DNA from: Coenobita brevimanus
Taxonomy: Eukaryota; Arthropoda; Malacostraca; Decapoda; Coenobitidae
Assembly (NCBI GenBank): GCA_032717465.1
Contig: CM064666.1
Location: 4,468,028 to 4,532,027, forward strand
Reading direction: 5' to 3'
DNA: 64,000 nt
Shown here: positions 11,096 to 23,172 of the stretch, in pieces
Position numbering within the stretch: the stretch's first letter is position 1
Layout of the letters: each line of letters starts with the position of its first letter
Translations under genes and position numbers: made by a program
Notes under the pieces: generated by a model
What the model was told of the DNA's origin: nothing
What the model saw: the letters and a program-made list of their open reading frames with translations, nothing else
Database searches by the model: none

Positions 11096-11538
11096 ATGGC
11101 AAGAAGTGGCCGAGAACCACTCCGCCGCCTAAGCTTGACGCCTGTTCCTCGACCCCCAGCACAGAGGTCGTAGAGGAGTATTGGAGAGGCCCTATAGTGT
11201 CCCCTGGCCTCTGCTCCCTACGACTGGCTCTGGAGGAGACCCACCTGATGGACCCTAACGCAGACTGGTGCTGCAGCCCCCTCCTGTCAGCGCTGCCCAA
11301 CCCTGGGGACTGCAGTCCTTGGGAACCCCAGACCCTCCCCAGATCGCCCAGGCGGGAACTCCCTACACCTCGACGGCGGAAGACCATCCCCTCCATCAGG
11401 AGCCTGAACGACCGATTCAGGCAATTGTTTGGCCTCAGTCCTGAGGGCCGTACTCCTGTCCCCACCCCTGAGAGTTCTGGCCCCTTCACCGCCAATAGCC
11501 CCGGAAGACAGCAGACACCCCTGCGAGTGATCCTGTGA
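10933..11538 (+). CDS. Possible protein-coding remnant inside LTR-C copy 2
   Basis: A 201-codon frame runs from the last cores of the minisatellite into unique sequence and ends at TGA 11538. Its C-terminal third contains RQLFGLSPEGRTPVP, recognisable as GLSPEDQTPVP in the other copy at 4290-4330. The frame shared between the two diverged copies hints at past coding, perhaps a gag-like or accessory ORF overlapping the LTR. There is no known domain, signal peptide or membrane segment. Confidence that it is expressed is low. Confidence 0.3.
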   Translation: MACSRSRLRQTACSRSEGVPGFAARHSPSQATASSRALAVNRHSPRKPRPVAGPYGKKWPRTTPPPKLDACSSTPSTEVVEEYWRGPIVSPGLCSLRLALEETHLMDPNADWCCSPLLSALPNPGDCSPWEPQTLPRSPRRELPTPRRRKTIPSIRSLNDRFRQLFGLSPEGRTPVPTPESSGPFTANSPGRQQTPLRVIL

Positions 11539-12197
11539 CCCCTGAGCATGGAGACTACTGGTGGTGCCCAGTCCTGTCAGTGCCGGAGCTGCATGGCCCC
11601 TCAGCCGCACCCTTGGTGCCAGAGGAACCATAGTGACTGTGACTGTGTAATAATAGTGATCCAGTAGTGACGAGGCGGAATAGTGAACTTACAGTAATAG
11701 ACCAAAAGTTGGAAAGAGAGATAGACACAGTGAAAGGCTATACAGTGAGAAGATAAATACCAGGGCTGTGGAGTAAGTGACGGTAATTGACCAAAAGTGA
11801 CCCTCAAGTAGAAAACAACAAAGTGAACACGCTATCATTAGACTCTGCCTCATATTACCATAATCACAATTTGACCCCAGTGGCTTGCACCCCCCTCCTT
11901 TTGTGAGAAAAAGCCCTAGCATCTTCATTCGAGTAAAGACCCTGGACTATACTAATTTAGAACATTCCGCGTCGAGTATTGTTTTCAATATATTTCCAGA
12001 CAGTGTCCTGCGAGATACTGTTCATCCTATCTAGTTATAAGTGTTTATGATCACCCAGAATATCGTGTCTGTAACATCTGCTGTTTCCCTTGTCTGACTG
12101 AGTAATACACGTGTAAGTTTATTGCCTGAGATTTTGTGTCCTGCCTCTCTCCTATTTGTCTAAGCCTCGGTCTCGAAAGAGGACCCCGCTACACGTT

Positions 12198-12236
12198 AGG
12201 TGCTTTAAGTGCGGGAAGCCGAACTTAAAAACACCT
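12198..12236 (+). other. Terminal hairpin of LTR-C copy 2
   Basis: Outer stem AGGTG/CACCT and inner stem TTTAAGT-g-CGG / CCG-a-ACTTAAA around loop GAAG. It ends nine bases before the element end, the same position as in copy 1. Confidence 0.65.
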
Positions 12237-12242
12237 AGCATT

Positions 12243-12245
<3 letters not shown>

Positions 12246-12298
<53 letters not shown>
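12246..12298. repeat. (AT)n array
   Basis: Simple dinucleotide run between LTR-C copy 2 and the 3' tail of LINE G. Confidence 0.95.
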
Positions 12299-12299
<1 letters not shown>

Positions 12300-12303
12300 T
12301 GTA

Positions 12304-14890
12304 TATCAATCAATCAATTATTTCCTGTGGCACCCTCGGGGATGCATAGTGCCTCGATGAACTCACACCACCCCATCCTATCTTGTGCTAACTCCTCAAG
12401 ATCTCCCCAACACTCATCTCCAGCTTCCCGTCTCATTGTCCTCACCCACGTTTATTTTGGCCTTCCTCTACCTCTCCTACCAAGTGCCACCCACCCTGGT
12501 GTACCTCGTACTATTCCCTGTCTCCTATACACATGTCCTAGCCACTTCCATCGTGAGAACCTAACATATTCATCGACCGGCTGCACTCCCGTTATTTCTC
12601 TAATTCTACTATTTGGTATCCTTTCCCACCACTTAACTCCTAATATTCTTCTAAGTGCTATTTTTTCAAACACCAAGAATTTATTTTCCATAGTCACTGT
12701 GCTGTACCAAGACTCGTGTCCATAAATTAAGATACTCCTAACCATTACCTTATAAAGTTTGATTTTTGCATGCACAGAAAAATTGTTATTATTCCAAATA
12801 TTTTTAAGCATTCCCATTGCCTGATTAGCCTTCTTTAACCTTTCCTCGAATTCAAAGTTCAAAGAACCATCCTTGGCTAAATAAGTACCTAAATAATTAA
12901 ACCTATCAACTTGCTTTACAACCATACCTCCAATTACACATTCCTGCTCATTTTCCATATTCATATTGATTATTTCAGTTTTTCCACAATTAATAACCAA
13001 ACCCACCTTGCGACCTTCACTCACCAAACAGTCCAACACTCTCTGCATCTCTTCTGGCCCATCACAAATCAAAACTATATCATCTGCATAATCTAAATCC
13101 AAAAGTTTCCTGTTCTCTCCCCAAAGTATACCTGCACCGGTTTCTGTTCCAACGCGTTTCATAATGTAATCAATGACCAATATAAATAGTAAAGGCGATA
13201 GAACACCACCTTGAATTACTCCGGACTTGACTTCAAACGAATCACTTAGACAACCATCAACCATCACTTTACAAAATGTGTCCTCATGCATGTTCATAAT
13301 GACCCTCACAAACTCCTCTGGTATTCCATAATGACTCATGACCTTCCCCATAGTCTCCCTCGAAACACTATCAAAAGCCTTTTCAGAATCAACAAAACAA
13401 AGACTTAACGGTACTCTCATTTCATTAACTTGCTGCATCAAATGCCTAACTATAAAGATCTGATCATTGCAACCACGTCCCTTTCTAAAACCAGCCTGTT
13501 CATCCCTCAGAATACCCTCAACCACCGGCTCCAACCTATTTAACAACACTCTACTGAAAACTTTCAAAGCTATCGGTGACAAAGAGATTCCCCTCCAATT
13601 ACCACATTCACTCAGGTCTCCCTTCTTCGGAACTTTAACAATTACACCATTCTTCCAAACTGATGGTAGTAACCCCGTCATCCATATCTTATTGAATAGC
13701 TTGGTCAAGATCATTATTAATCTATCCCCCTCCACTTTAAACATTTCCGGAAATAAACCATCCTCCCCTGGTGCCTTATTATTCTTTAACTGTTTTACTG
13801 CTTTCTCCACTTCTGCAAGCCTCAACTCTCCTGTTTCTATATTTAAATCTTCCTGAGCAGACGGTATATCCTCTTCTGGTGGTATTGGTCTATTAGGAAC
13901 TGTCTCAAAATGCTCTTTCCATCTATTTTTAATATCTCCATCTTTGGTCAATAAATTTCCTTCCCTGTCTCTAACTGGTATTTCCTTGCGTTTACCTGCA
14001 TTACCACTTAGTTCTCTAATCGATTCATATGCTATTCTTTGACTCTGTCCATCATTTTTGTTTATTAAGATTTCAGTCTCTGCAACCTTTTCATCCACAC
14101 ATCTTCTTTTATCTCTACTAGCTAACCTTACTTCTGAATTCAAACTCCAGTACGCAGCTCTTGCTAATTCAATCTCTCGTTCATCAACGCATTGCATCTC
14201 ACTCCTCAATTTAGCCTCACCTCTCTTTTTTATCATATCCCACGTTTCCTCTGATATCCATTTCTTTCTCCTGAATCTATGTCTCCTTCCAGTCGTACAT
14301 TCAGCAGTCTCATGCAAAACTTTGTTCACATCCTCCCACATCTCATATACACTTCTCTCCCCCTCTTCCCACGTTTCCAACACCAAAAACCTATTTCTGC
14401 ATTCTAATCTGAATTCCTCCTTTTCTTCTCCTTCCCTTCTAAGCTTAACAATATCGTATCTACCAACACCAGATTTTTCCTTCTTCTGATTTTTAAGTTT
14501 AAACCTTATTTTTGCAATGCTGAGTTGATGGTCACTACCAATATCCGCTCCCCGTTTAACATGAACATCTAGCAGAGAACTTCTATGCCTCCTACTGATA
14601 GCGATGTGATCAATCTGATTTTTATATTTTCCACACGGCGACACCCAAGTTGTCTTGTGTATATTGCAATGCTGAAAGAGTGTGCCCCCGATGACTAAGT
14701 CATTTGCTAGACAGAAGCTTCCAAACCTCACTCCGTTTTCACTCATCCTACTACCAACTCCCATCTTACCCATACATGCCTCAAATCCCTCATTTGAACA
14801 GCCCATTACTGCATTAAAGTCTCCAACGCAGATCAAAACATCATGTCTAGGTACCCTTCCTACTCCTTCTTGCAACTTTTCATAAAATGT
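12304..14890 (-). pseudogene. LINE G, RTE-like endonuclease/reverse transcriptase, nearly complete
   Basis: The minus strand has one long frame from about 14890 to 12452 (about 810 codons; codons upstream of it are translated microsatellite). Visible motifs are GDFNAVMG (14813-14824) and GSDHQLS (SDH at 14528-14536) of the endonuclease, NNKAPGEDGL, AGFRKGRGCNDQIFIVR, DSEKAFDSV, the catalytic DYADDIV (13079-13090), and the C-terminal WKWLGHVYRR and RGRGRPK. A TAA stop just after RGRPK is followed in the same frame by an RTE-like tail ending ALCIPEGATGN, so the stop truncates the usual C-terminus. The 5' end of the endonuclease (GTWNV and catalytic Glu) is missing at a TA array. The 3' end carries a (TTGA)n tail. 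Confidence 0.85.
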
Positions 14891-14891
14891 G

Positions 14892-15110
<219 letters not shown>

Positions 15111-15462
15111 CCAGATCTATGGAATGCCGAGACTGCTGCATTTGTAGCTTTCCGTGACTGGCCAAAAACTAGTGCACTGTTTGTGCCGTGCGAGCGGACG
15201 CCTTATTAAGATGGCAAGAGATTTCTCAAAGGACATTGGCTCGAGGCAGCTGAGTGCATTAAGTACAATTTGTCGAGTACACTTTGGGATATCTCGAATG
15301 AAGATTTTGGGAACAGTTCCCACCAGAGTCAACAACGATGTCCAAAGCGTGTAGCTGAGACATGAAACTACTTCGAAGAAGACTTAACTCCGTATACATG
15401 TAACTGCAACTCACATACTGATATCAATTCCAATACTTTCTTTTTTTTTTAGCACACTACGC

Positions 15463-15508
<46 letters not shown>

Positions 15509-15692
15509 CTAGATAGATAGAGAGATATAGCTGTCACCATGTTTATGACCGGAACAAAGAAAAATGTTAAAGTGACCTTGTGGAAAGGAAGTTGGTACAA
15601 TTCCCAGTCCCTTTCATTTATTTTATTTTCTCCTTATCGTTATTTTCCATTTGCTTCCTAAGTTCACAGTACCATTTCTCTCTCTCTCTCTC

Positions 15693-15767
<75 letters not shown>

Positions 15768-16802
15768 TGCTACGTTTTTCAGAATAGGAATTTCAAGCTT
15801 TATAGTAATCTATATTTAGTTTCACCCTACATGAAGAACTGTGTGCAACATACAACCATCGCTGTGATAATACCAAGCTCTTCAGAAAACGGATGACTGA
15901 TATTTTAGAGCTTAGTGCTTTTACGAGAACTATGGCAGCAGTAGCTGATAATTATGTTTTCGCAGTTTGTCGTCGTAGGTGTTTTAAAGTAGTAATGCCA
16001 CCAGTTTCATGGATCACCTTATATGGAAATAAGGAAAGAATGGTGTTGCTTCAGGAAGCCTTGTCGCACCAGTTCCCGTGTGTTAACCATCACAACAGCA
16101 ATAACATCATCACACTTAAAACAGAAGTTTAAATGAAAAAACAAAAAAAATGTTTTTGCTTACCATCACTATATCTCTAAGGAATCGCCTATAATACAGA
16201 AAATATAAAGTATCTCATAATAATAAAGGGGTCAGATAGACAAAATATTATCGTAGGATATAAATGAGACGCCGTATTTAGTTCACTGCTACGATTCCCC
16301 TGTTTTGAGGAAAAAGGATATTCATAAGCTTTCATTACACCAAAAAGGCGAAGGATGAATATACTTAAATAACAAGCTGAAAACATCTCGTTTTCATATT
16401 GTAACGGAAAAAGGGATAGATCGGAACGATAGAGCAGCGTTTTGAAATCGTGATCCATGCAATGATTTCAACTGGGATGTAGGGATTTTTTTCTTTTTGT
16501 ATGAATTTTTTATTTTGGGAAACAACACAAAAGTCCAGTTGATGAAGATAAGAATGTGTCGGAATGGTAAGTTCGTAACCGGCATTCAGGCATTTGTTGT
16601 TGCGCATATTCAGTTCCAAAAACAATACAAAAAAAATGCAGAACCTGATGAGCTGGCTGTTTAAAGACATGTTGATGAACAAAAAGAATTTTTTCCACAG
16701 CTTTTATTTTTTTTTTAGAGATGAATATGTTTTAAAATGACATAGACTTGTAAAACGGTCATCAATATATTTTCATTAAGTAACTGCACTATTATTTGAG
16801 TA
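15111..16802. other. Unassigned sequence with microsatellites
   Basis: Contains (GT)n at 15470-15507 and (CT)n(TA)n at 15677-15766. Short open frames at 15154-15354 and 15893-16132 have no recognisable domain and I do not call them genes. Confidence 0.5.
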
Positions 16803-18710
16803 CAGTACATCCCCACAATACACGAGTTCCGAGTACGTGATCCCCCTCGTATGCGAGGACCTATTTTTTTTTTGTTATTTTTGTGTATTTTTTATTAGTA
16901 CGCGATTTGAATTCCTTGTAAGCGAGACGGGGAGCGAAGAGTGGCCCAAATCTGGGGTTACCCCGAGTATGCGACATTGCCCCCCCCCAAGAAGCGATAG
17001 CGGTTACTTATGCTCCGTCCATCTTGTGACGTCTATGCTGCTCACTCATCACGTGATGCCCAAATGTGCGGCTTGGAGGGTGGTGAGGTGAGAGTCCCAG
17101 CAGTGAAAACACACGTGCACAGAGGGTACACTTGCTGTTCCAGGTACATCCCCGTGTACTCTGAGGCTATTTTTTCCTGTGAGCCAGTATGTCAGTCCCC
17201 TCCTCCAGGAAGAAGAAGTGCATCACCCATGCCATGAAGATGCAAGTCATTAGGAAGAAGGAGAGTGGGAAGGGTAACATGGCCATTGGCAAGGAACTAG
17301 GCTTGGAGAATCGTCTGTGCGAACTATCTTGGCTAACAGGGAGGCCATAATGAAGACTGTGAAGACATATGGGACTGCGGCATTGGACTGGAGAAGCAGG
17401 CTGACCAACCAGGCTATAATTCTTATGGAGTGGTACCTGGCTACATTTATCCTGAGGAAAGAGAAGGAAGAAATTCCACTGAATGGGTGCTACATCAGGG
17501 ACCAGGCCAAGATTTTTTACAAAGCTGGAGTTCTGAAGCTTGCTGTAAAGAAACCATTTAAAGCCTCTGTGGGATGGCTTTGCCACATTCTGAAGAGGAA
17601 GGAGCTATATCACATTCGTCTCATGGGGGAGCATGCATCAGCAGATGAAATGGCAGCCAGGGATTATCCAGCCATCCTAAAGGGGATAATCGACGAGGGC
17701 TGCTACAGCAGGGACCAAATTTATATCATTGATGAAACAGCCTTATACTACAAGGCTATGCAGAAGTGTACTTATATTAGTAAGCACCAGTGCCAGGCCT
17801 GGGGCAGAAAAATCGACAAGAGCAGGATAACAGTCATGTTTGCCGTGAACTTATCAGGCTTACACAAGATGCGTCTTGTCGTGGTGCATACTGCAGCTCA
17901 CCCCAGATGTTACAAGAATCTGCGCTGCATGGATGACAGGAGGGTATACTGGTACAGCAACTCCAATGGCTGGATGACGAGTAGCATCATTTCCGAGTGG
18001 CTGTTGCGGCATTTCATCCCTGATGCCAAGGCAAAATCCCGGGAACTTGGCATCCCCTTCAAAGTGCTTCTCATCCTTGATAATACCCCAAGTCATCCAA
18101 CCTGGCTAGCAGACCTCAGCAAGGAATGCAAGAGCGTTTTTTTTGCCCCCATCCAACCGCTAGACCAGGAGTTGACTGCAATGGTCAAGCAGCTATACCA
18201 TCAACGCCTCTACAATCACCTCCGCAGCAAGACCGACAGCTGTGAAGAAGTGCAGGCAATTCTCGACTTGAACACAGTTGGGAGTGATGTCATGGATGCC
18301 GAGGATCGTTTGGACTCACCACCCGCTTCATCCTTACCACACAGCACCCACACAACCAACTTCAACTCCTGAGAAGACTGTTATGGCTTTTTGGCGGTCA
18401 TTCAACCTCAAGGATGCCATCACTCTCTTGTTATCCTCTTGGGGAGATAAAACCACTGCAACAATAAACTATGCTTGGCACCTCCTCGTACCGTACCTGT
18501 GTAAAATCGAACCGGAAAGTGGCTTTCAGTCCCTGGTCGCTGCCGAGGCAGCCATCCTCACAAGTGCACAAGCTGTACCCAGATTTCATGCTGTCTTGCT
18601 GGAGGAGATCAGGGGTTTACATTCGGCAGCAGAAGAGCAGGATCCTCAGGAATTCGTGCAGCGAGTGGACAAGGCCAACGCAGAGCAGGAGTCTATCCAT
18701 CCATCCAGTA
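16803..18710 (+). mobile_element. Tigger/pogo-like DNA transposon, 3'-truncated
   Basis: A TA dinucleotide at 16801-16802 precedes CAGTACATCCCCACAATAC, a Tigger-like terminal inverted repeat. The transposase pseudogene follows. No inverted match to the left terminus is found on the right; the element stops near 18710, where a tRNA-derived SINE begins. It is therefore an immobile, truncated copy. Confidence 0.75.
17190..18700 (+). pseudogene. Tigger-like transposase (DDE/D superfamily), two frameshifts
   Basis: The N-terminus starts MSVPSSRKKKCITHAMKMQV at 17190 and gives the CENP-B-type helix-turn-helix. A one-base shift near 17310 moves reading to the 351-codon frame 17317-18372. That frame holds the second DNA-binding part and the DDE_1 core, with the acidic triad at IIDETALYY (17731), LLILDNTPSHP (18079) and QPLDQELTAMVK (18163). 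A second shift between about 18240 and 18370 moves the C-terminal part (MAFWRSFNLKDAI...) to another frame, lost after about 18700. Such transposases cut and paste at TA targets in the nucleus. The catalytic residues survive but the frames do not. Confidence 0.85.
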
Positions 18711-18712
18711 TA

Positions 18713-19045
18713 TTACCAATATGCTGGGAATCGAACCCGGGAATCTCAGGTGAGAGCCAGGCAGCACACCACTACACCACGACCAGATAAAAGTTAATTC
18801 ACATTGTCACAATCTTGTAACCAATGTCCCTCCGTCCCCACTGTGGGCCTGAAGAGGATGAGTTAACCCCCTGGCATTCGGGCAAGTAGATGCTTTTAAT
18901 CTATCCCTTTCACTTCCGGCAAGTCAGAATGAAGAGAGAAATCTATTTTGTACACAGAAAAAATTATCCAATATATTACCAATATGCCGGGAATCGAACC
19001 CGGGACTCTCAAGTGACAGCCAGGCAGCATATCACTGCACAACGA
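18713..19045 (-). mobile_element. tRNA-Glu-like SINE, dimeric (tRNA-linker-tRNA)
   Basis: Two tRNA-like heads in minus orientation (about 18713-18787 and 18970-19042) are joined by a ~185-bp linker. Read on the minus strand each head has an A box like TGGTGTAGTG and a B box GGTTCGATTCCC, with CTCTCAC in the anticodon loop position, resembling tRNA-Glu(CTC). The acceptor stem is not maintained, so these are not functional tRNA genes. The same tRNA-linker-tRNA unit occurs at 20352-20698. Confidence 0.75.
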
Positions 19046-19049
19046 CCAG

Positions 19050-19835
<786 letters not shown>

Positions 19836-19839
19836 ATAT

Positions 19840-20344
19840 ATGGATGGGGTGATGAGAGAGGTAAAAACTCGAGTAGCCTAATGGAGAGAGGGATGGCGAT
19901 GGTAATGAATGGTTTTGGATGGAATATCAAAGTTATTCTGTGCTGACGATGCAGTGCTACATGGAAATACGGGACTAGAGTTTGGTAGAGTAGTGCAGAG
20001 TTTCGTTGAAGTCTGTGAGCGTCGTGGCTTGAGATGAAATGTAGAAAATAGTAAAGCGATGATTATTGAAAGAGAATGTGACTCCCAGTGTGATGTTACA
20101 GTGAATGATGAAACTAGAATTGGTGAAAGAGTTCAAATACCTTGCCAAAGTGGCAGAAAAGAGAGGAAAAAGTGCATAAGTGGAAAGTACACAAGGATGA
20201 AAAGTAGCTGGTGCTATGAAGGCCTTGAGAAGAAACAGAGGCTTGAGTGTTGCAGCTGCATGAGGCTTCCATGAAGGAGTGTTATTCCCAACATTAACAT
20301 ATGGATGTGAGACTACGATGTGCCATGAAAATGAAAAGTCAAGA
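19840..20344 (+). mobile_element. LINE E fragment, RT palm (left part)
   Basis: Plus reading gives [12 protein letters not shown] (a YADD-type catalytic box with Cys for Tyr, near 19935), followed by the [16 protein letters not shown] thumb motif and a degenerate connection region. Stops and frameshifts are frequent. A SINE insertion at 20345 splits it; the rest follows at 20808. Confidence 0.65.
20334..20344. repeat. Left target-site duplication of the SINE pair
   Basis: AAAAGTCAAGA here matches 20808-20818 exactly. Confidence 0.85.
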
Positions 20345-20807
20345 TCTGATAAATTACCAATATGCCGGGAATAGAACCCGGGACTCTCAGGTGAGGGTCA
20401 GGCAGCATACCACTACACCACGAGCAGGTTAAAAGTTAACCCACTTTGTCACAATCTTGTAACCAATGTCCCTCCGCCCCCACTGTGGCCATCAAGAGGA
20501 TGAGTTAACCCCCTGGCACTCGGGCAAGTAGATGCTTTTATTCTATCCCAAGCACTTACGGCAAGTCAGAATGAAGAGAGAAACCTGTACTGAGCACAGG
20601 AAAAATCATCTGATAAATTACCAATATGCCGGGAATCGAACCCGGGACTCTCGGGTGAAAGCCAGGCAGCATATCACTACACCACCACCAGATCATGGTA
20701 TAGTGGTTTGCTGCCTGGCTCTCACCTGAGAGTCCCGGGCTTGATTCCCGGCATATTGGTAATGTAGCAGATGATTTTTCCTGTGCTCAGTACAGGTTTC
20801 TCTCTTT
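20345..20807. mobile_element. SINE insertion: dimer plus head-to-head third copy
   Basis: A 463-bp insert flanked by an 11-bp duplication. It contains, left to right, a minus-strand tRNA-like head (20352-20430), a linker, a second minus-strand head (20622-20698), then a plus-strand head (20694-20768) with the first ~45 bp of its linker. The last two units form a near-perfect inverted repeat of about 115-bp arms (20575-20691 and 20694-20807) with almost no spacer. The plus copy has GGCTTGATTCCC in place of the usual B box. Confidence 0.8.
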
Positions 20808-21190
20808 AAAAGTCAAGAGTAAGAGCAGTGGAGATGGGATCTGCTGAGGAATGTATGTGGAGTACAGAGAATGGATAGGATATGGAATATTGTGATTCGT
20901 GAAGGATTCGGAGCGAGGAAGTCTGTGGAAAGCAGAATCGAAAAGAGTGTACTGAGATGGTGTGGTCACCTGGAGAGAATCAATGACAATTGAGTGGTGA
21001 AAAGGGTATATCTGAGCAAATCTGAAGGAGGGAGGAGGCGAGATAGGCCAAGAAGAAGGTAGAGAGATATTATGATGAATGTGCGTGTGAGGAACAGAGG
21101 TATGGATGTTTGTGAGACTAAGGGACTGACAAGAGATCGAGCTGACTGGATGAATTTTGTGCGGAGAAGTGCATGACCAGGGATTTGGCA
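20808..21190 (+). mobile_element. LINE E fragment, C-terminal part
   Basis: Continues the LINE split by the SINE: KSRVRAVEM directly after the duplication matches the family A peptide HKSRVRAVEM, followed by a VCGKQNRK-type connection, a degenerate RWCGHLERI-like motif and RRRRDRPRR-like sequence. Frames are broken. It ends near 21190. Confidence 0.6.
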
Positions 21191-21711
21191 CCCCTTTTTA
21201 ACGTGACAGTGTTCGGATTGGCTCTATCAGATAGGTATATGTGAAGTAGAACGTGGTGAAGTTTTTTGACCCATCAGATGGAGCCAGGATTTCGAGGGCT
21301 TGAATAGTGAGTAAAAGGAAGAGTGGCCCATTAATCTGGGCAAACTTTGACTCTCTGGACTTTGCTACTGTGACTGTCCTAGGGAGGAAAGGAGGCCCAG
21401 ATGATGATATTCTTATCCACATTTAAAAATATATGTGAGATGACATTCAGGTGAAAAACAAAGCCGTGAGCAAACAGCAGTGTAGCAAAAGGCAACAATC
21501 GTGAGAATACACTGAAGTTAGTGAAAATCAATACAGTTATTGGGGAACAACTAATAGTTTTTCATGAAGTACGATGAAATTTCAATATGTAATAGAATCT
21601 GAGTGCAGTCTCATAAAAAAACCTAAAGATGGAAAAGGTGGTTGTCAAAAGCAAGATTGACAATGAAAAGTACTAAAGAGGAAAGTGTCATTCATTAAGA
21701 AAAAAAATAGG
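21191..21711. other. Unassigned sequence
   Basis: No coding or repeat signal seen. Confidence 0.4.
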
Positions 21712-21720
21712 CAATGCTAC

Positions 21721-22388
21721 GTTGTTGCAACCCTCCATCTGAACAAGCACATACCCCCCCACCTCCCTACGCACTTAACCAAACGCATAACTGCCTTTCC
21801 TCCCCTCCCCCTTATAACGTAAACACATTGAAGCTTAAAAAGATGATGGAGAAAATTATCATCATCAGCAGCAGAATCTCGACTACCATCACCATCCATC
21901 ATCATCTCAACGAACACTATGACTACCATCATCATCATCATCATCATCTCAACTATCACCACCACTATCATTATCATCATCATCTCAACTATCACCACCA
22001 CTATCATCATCATCATCATCTCAACTATCACCACCACTATCATCATCATCTCAACTATCACCACCACTATCATCATCATCTCAACTATCACCACCACTAT
22101 CATCATCATCATCATCATCATCTCAACTATCACCACCACTATCATCATCATCTACCACCATCACCACCATCATCGTCATCATTACCAGCACCACCCCCAC
22201 CAATACTACCATCATCATCATAATCGCTATTCTCATCATCTCAACTGCCATCATCATCATCGTTGCAACCCTCCATCTGACCAAGCACGTACTGCCCGAC
22301 CTTCGTGCACACCTTATCAAGTGCATAGTGGCCCTCGCGCCTCATCCTCCATATGTACAGCAGAGAGACGTTAAAGCTTAAAAATTTC
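21721..22388 (+). repeat. CAT/CAC triplet minisatellite between ~125-bp direct repeats
   Basis: The core (21890-22262) has about seven copies of a ~33-bp unit built on CTCAACTATCACCACCACTA plus (TCA)n. It is flanked by two diverged direct repeats, 21721-21846 and 22262-22388. Both start GTTGCAACCCTCCATCTGA and end with an AAGCTTAAAAA block. The frame across it reads as His/Tyr/Leu/Asn repeats (HHHHLNYHHHYHH). I regard it as low-complexity, not a gene. Confidence 0.85.
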
Positions 22389-22459
22389 AGTAGTTTATCC
22401 ATGGTAAACCTAACTTCGCCCATGAGATTCTTTGTGCAGGACGCATTGAAATCTCAGAG

Positions 22460-22465
<6 letters not shown>

Positions 22466-22530
<65 letters not shown>
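22466..22530. repeat. (TA)n array
   Basis: Simple dinucleotide run of about 65 bp. Confidence 0.95.
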
Positions 22531-22532
<2 letters not shown>

Positions 22533-22537
<5 letters not shown>

Positions 22538-22840
22538 AAAAGCTACTTAAGACACAGCATTCTACCTATCAAAAGGCACCAGTTCACTGTAAGATATATA
22601 ACTAAGTGAAAATTTAATGACCCTATAGTTAATATTTTCTGAGTTTTGTTCTGGAAACAAAATCTCTATGCCTTTTTACTTTTTCATCAAAAAAAAAAAA
22701 AAAACTACTTAAGGCACAGCATTCTACCTATCAAAATGCATCAGTTCACTACAAGACACATAACTATGTAAAAAAAATTGACGCTATAATTAATACTGAC
22801 TGAGATTTCCTTCAGAAAAGAAATCTCTACGCCCGACCAG
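22533..22840 (+). repeat. Tandem duplication, unit about 154 bp
   Basis: Two diverged copies, 22533-22686 and 22691-22838. Both contain CAGCATTCTACCTATCAAAA, a CAGTTCACT block and AAATCTCTA near the end. Each starts with an A run. Confidence 0.85.
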
Positions 22841-23172
22841 CCACCCGGCCGCCCAACACTACGGATGGACACCAGTGATAACAATACCCTCCTCTGACTT
22901 TGTCAGGTGGAGGGTAAAACGCAAGCGTGATAACGAATGCCGAAAGAGATGTACTATGTTCCCACTCATAACAGCATAATGACCAAGGCAAGGCAAGGAC
23001 GACAGGTAAGAGGTAAGAAGCAAAGTGCCAGATATCGCAGTTTATTTGTTTTCATCAGTTTTAGAAAAAGGAAAAACCTTAGTTACTCTATATATTTGCA
23101 GGATCACCTCTCTTATATTGCTTCAACATCCTTAGTTAAGTTTAGAGGGTAGACAAGTTATAAAGAACACAT

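Larger units (their letters stand above)
10071..12245 (+). mobile_element. LTR-like element family C, copy 2
   Basis: Starts TGTAAGAAGTCAGCC (copy 1: TGAAATAGCAGCC) and ends CATTACA. It shares with copy 1 the proximal block ACGCGCCCCTAT...GGGGTGGAGCT, a core minisatellite, a GLSPE..TPVP reading, a CCCCTGCGAGTGATCC block and the last ~130 bp including the hairpin. Length is about 2,175 bp. The flanks are CTTAC on the left and ATATA on the right, so no clean target duplication is seen; the right edge abuts a (TA)n array. Confidence 0.65.

Noticed and set aside
21714..22223. His-rich protein gene
   Set aside because: Translation of a CAT/CAC triplet array; also open on the other strand as a Met/Val/Ile repeat.
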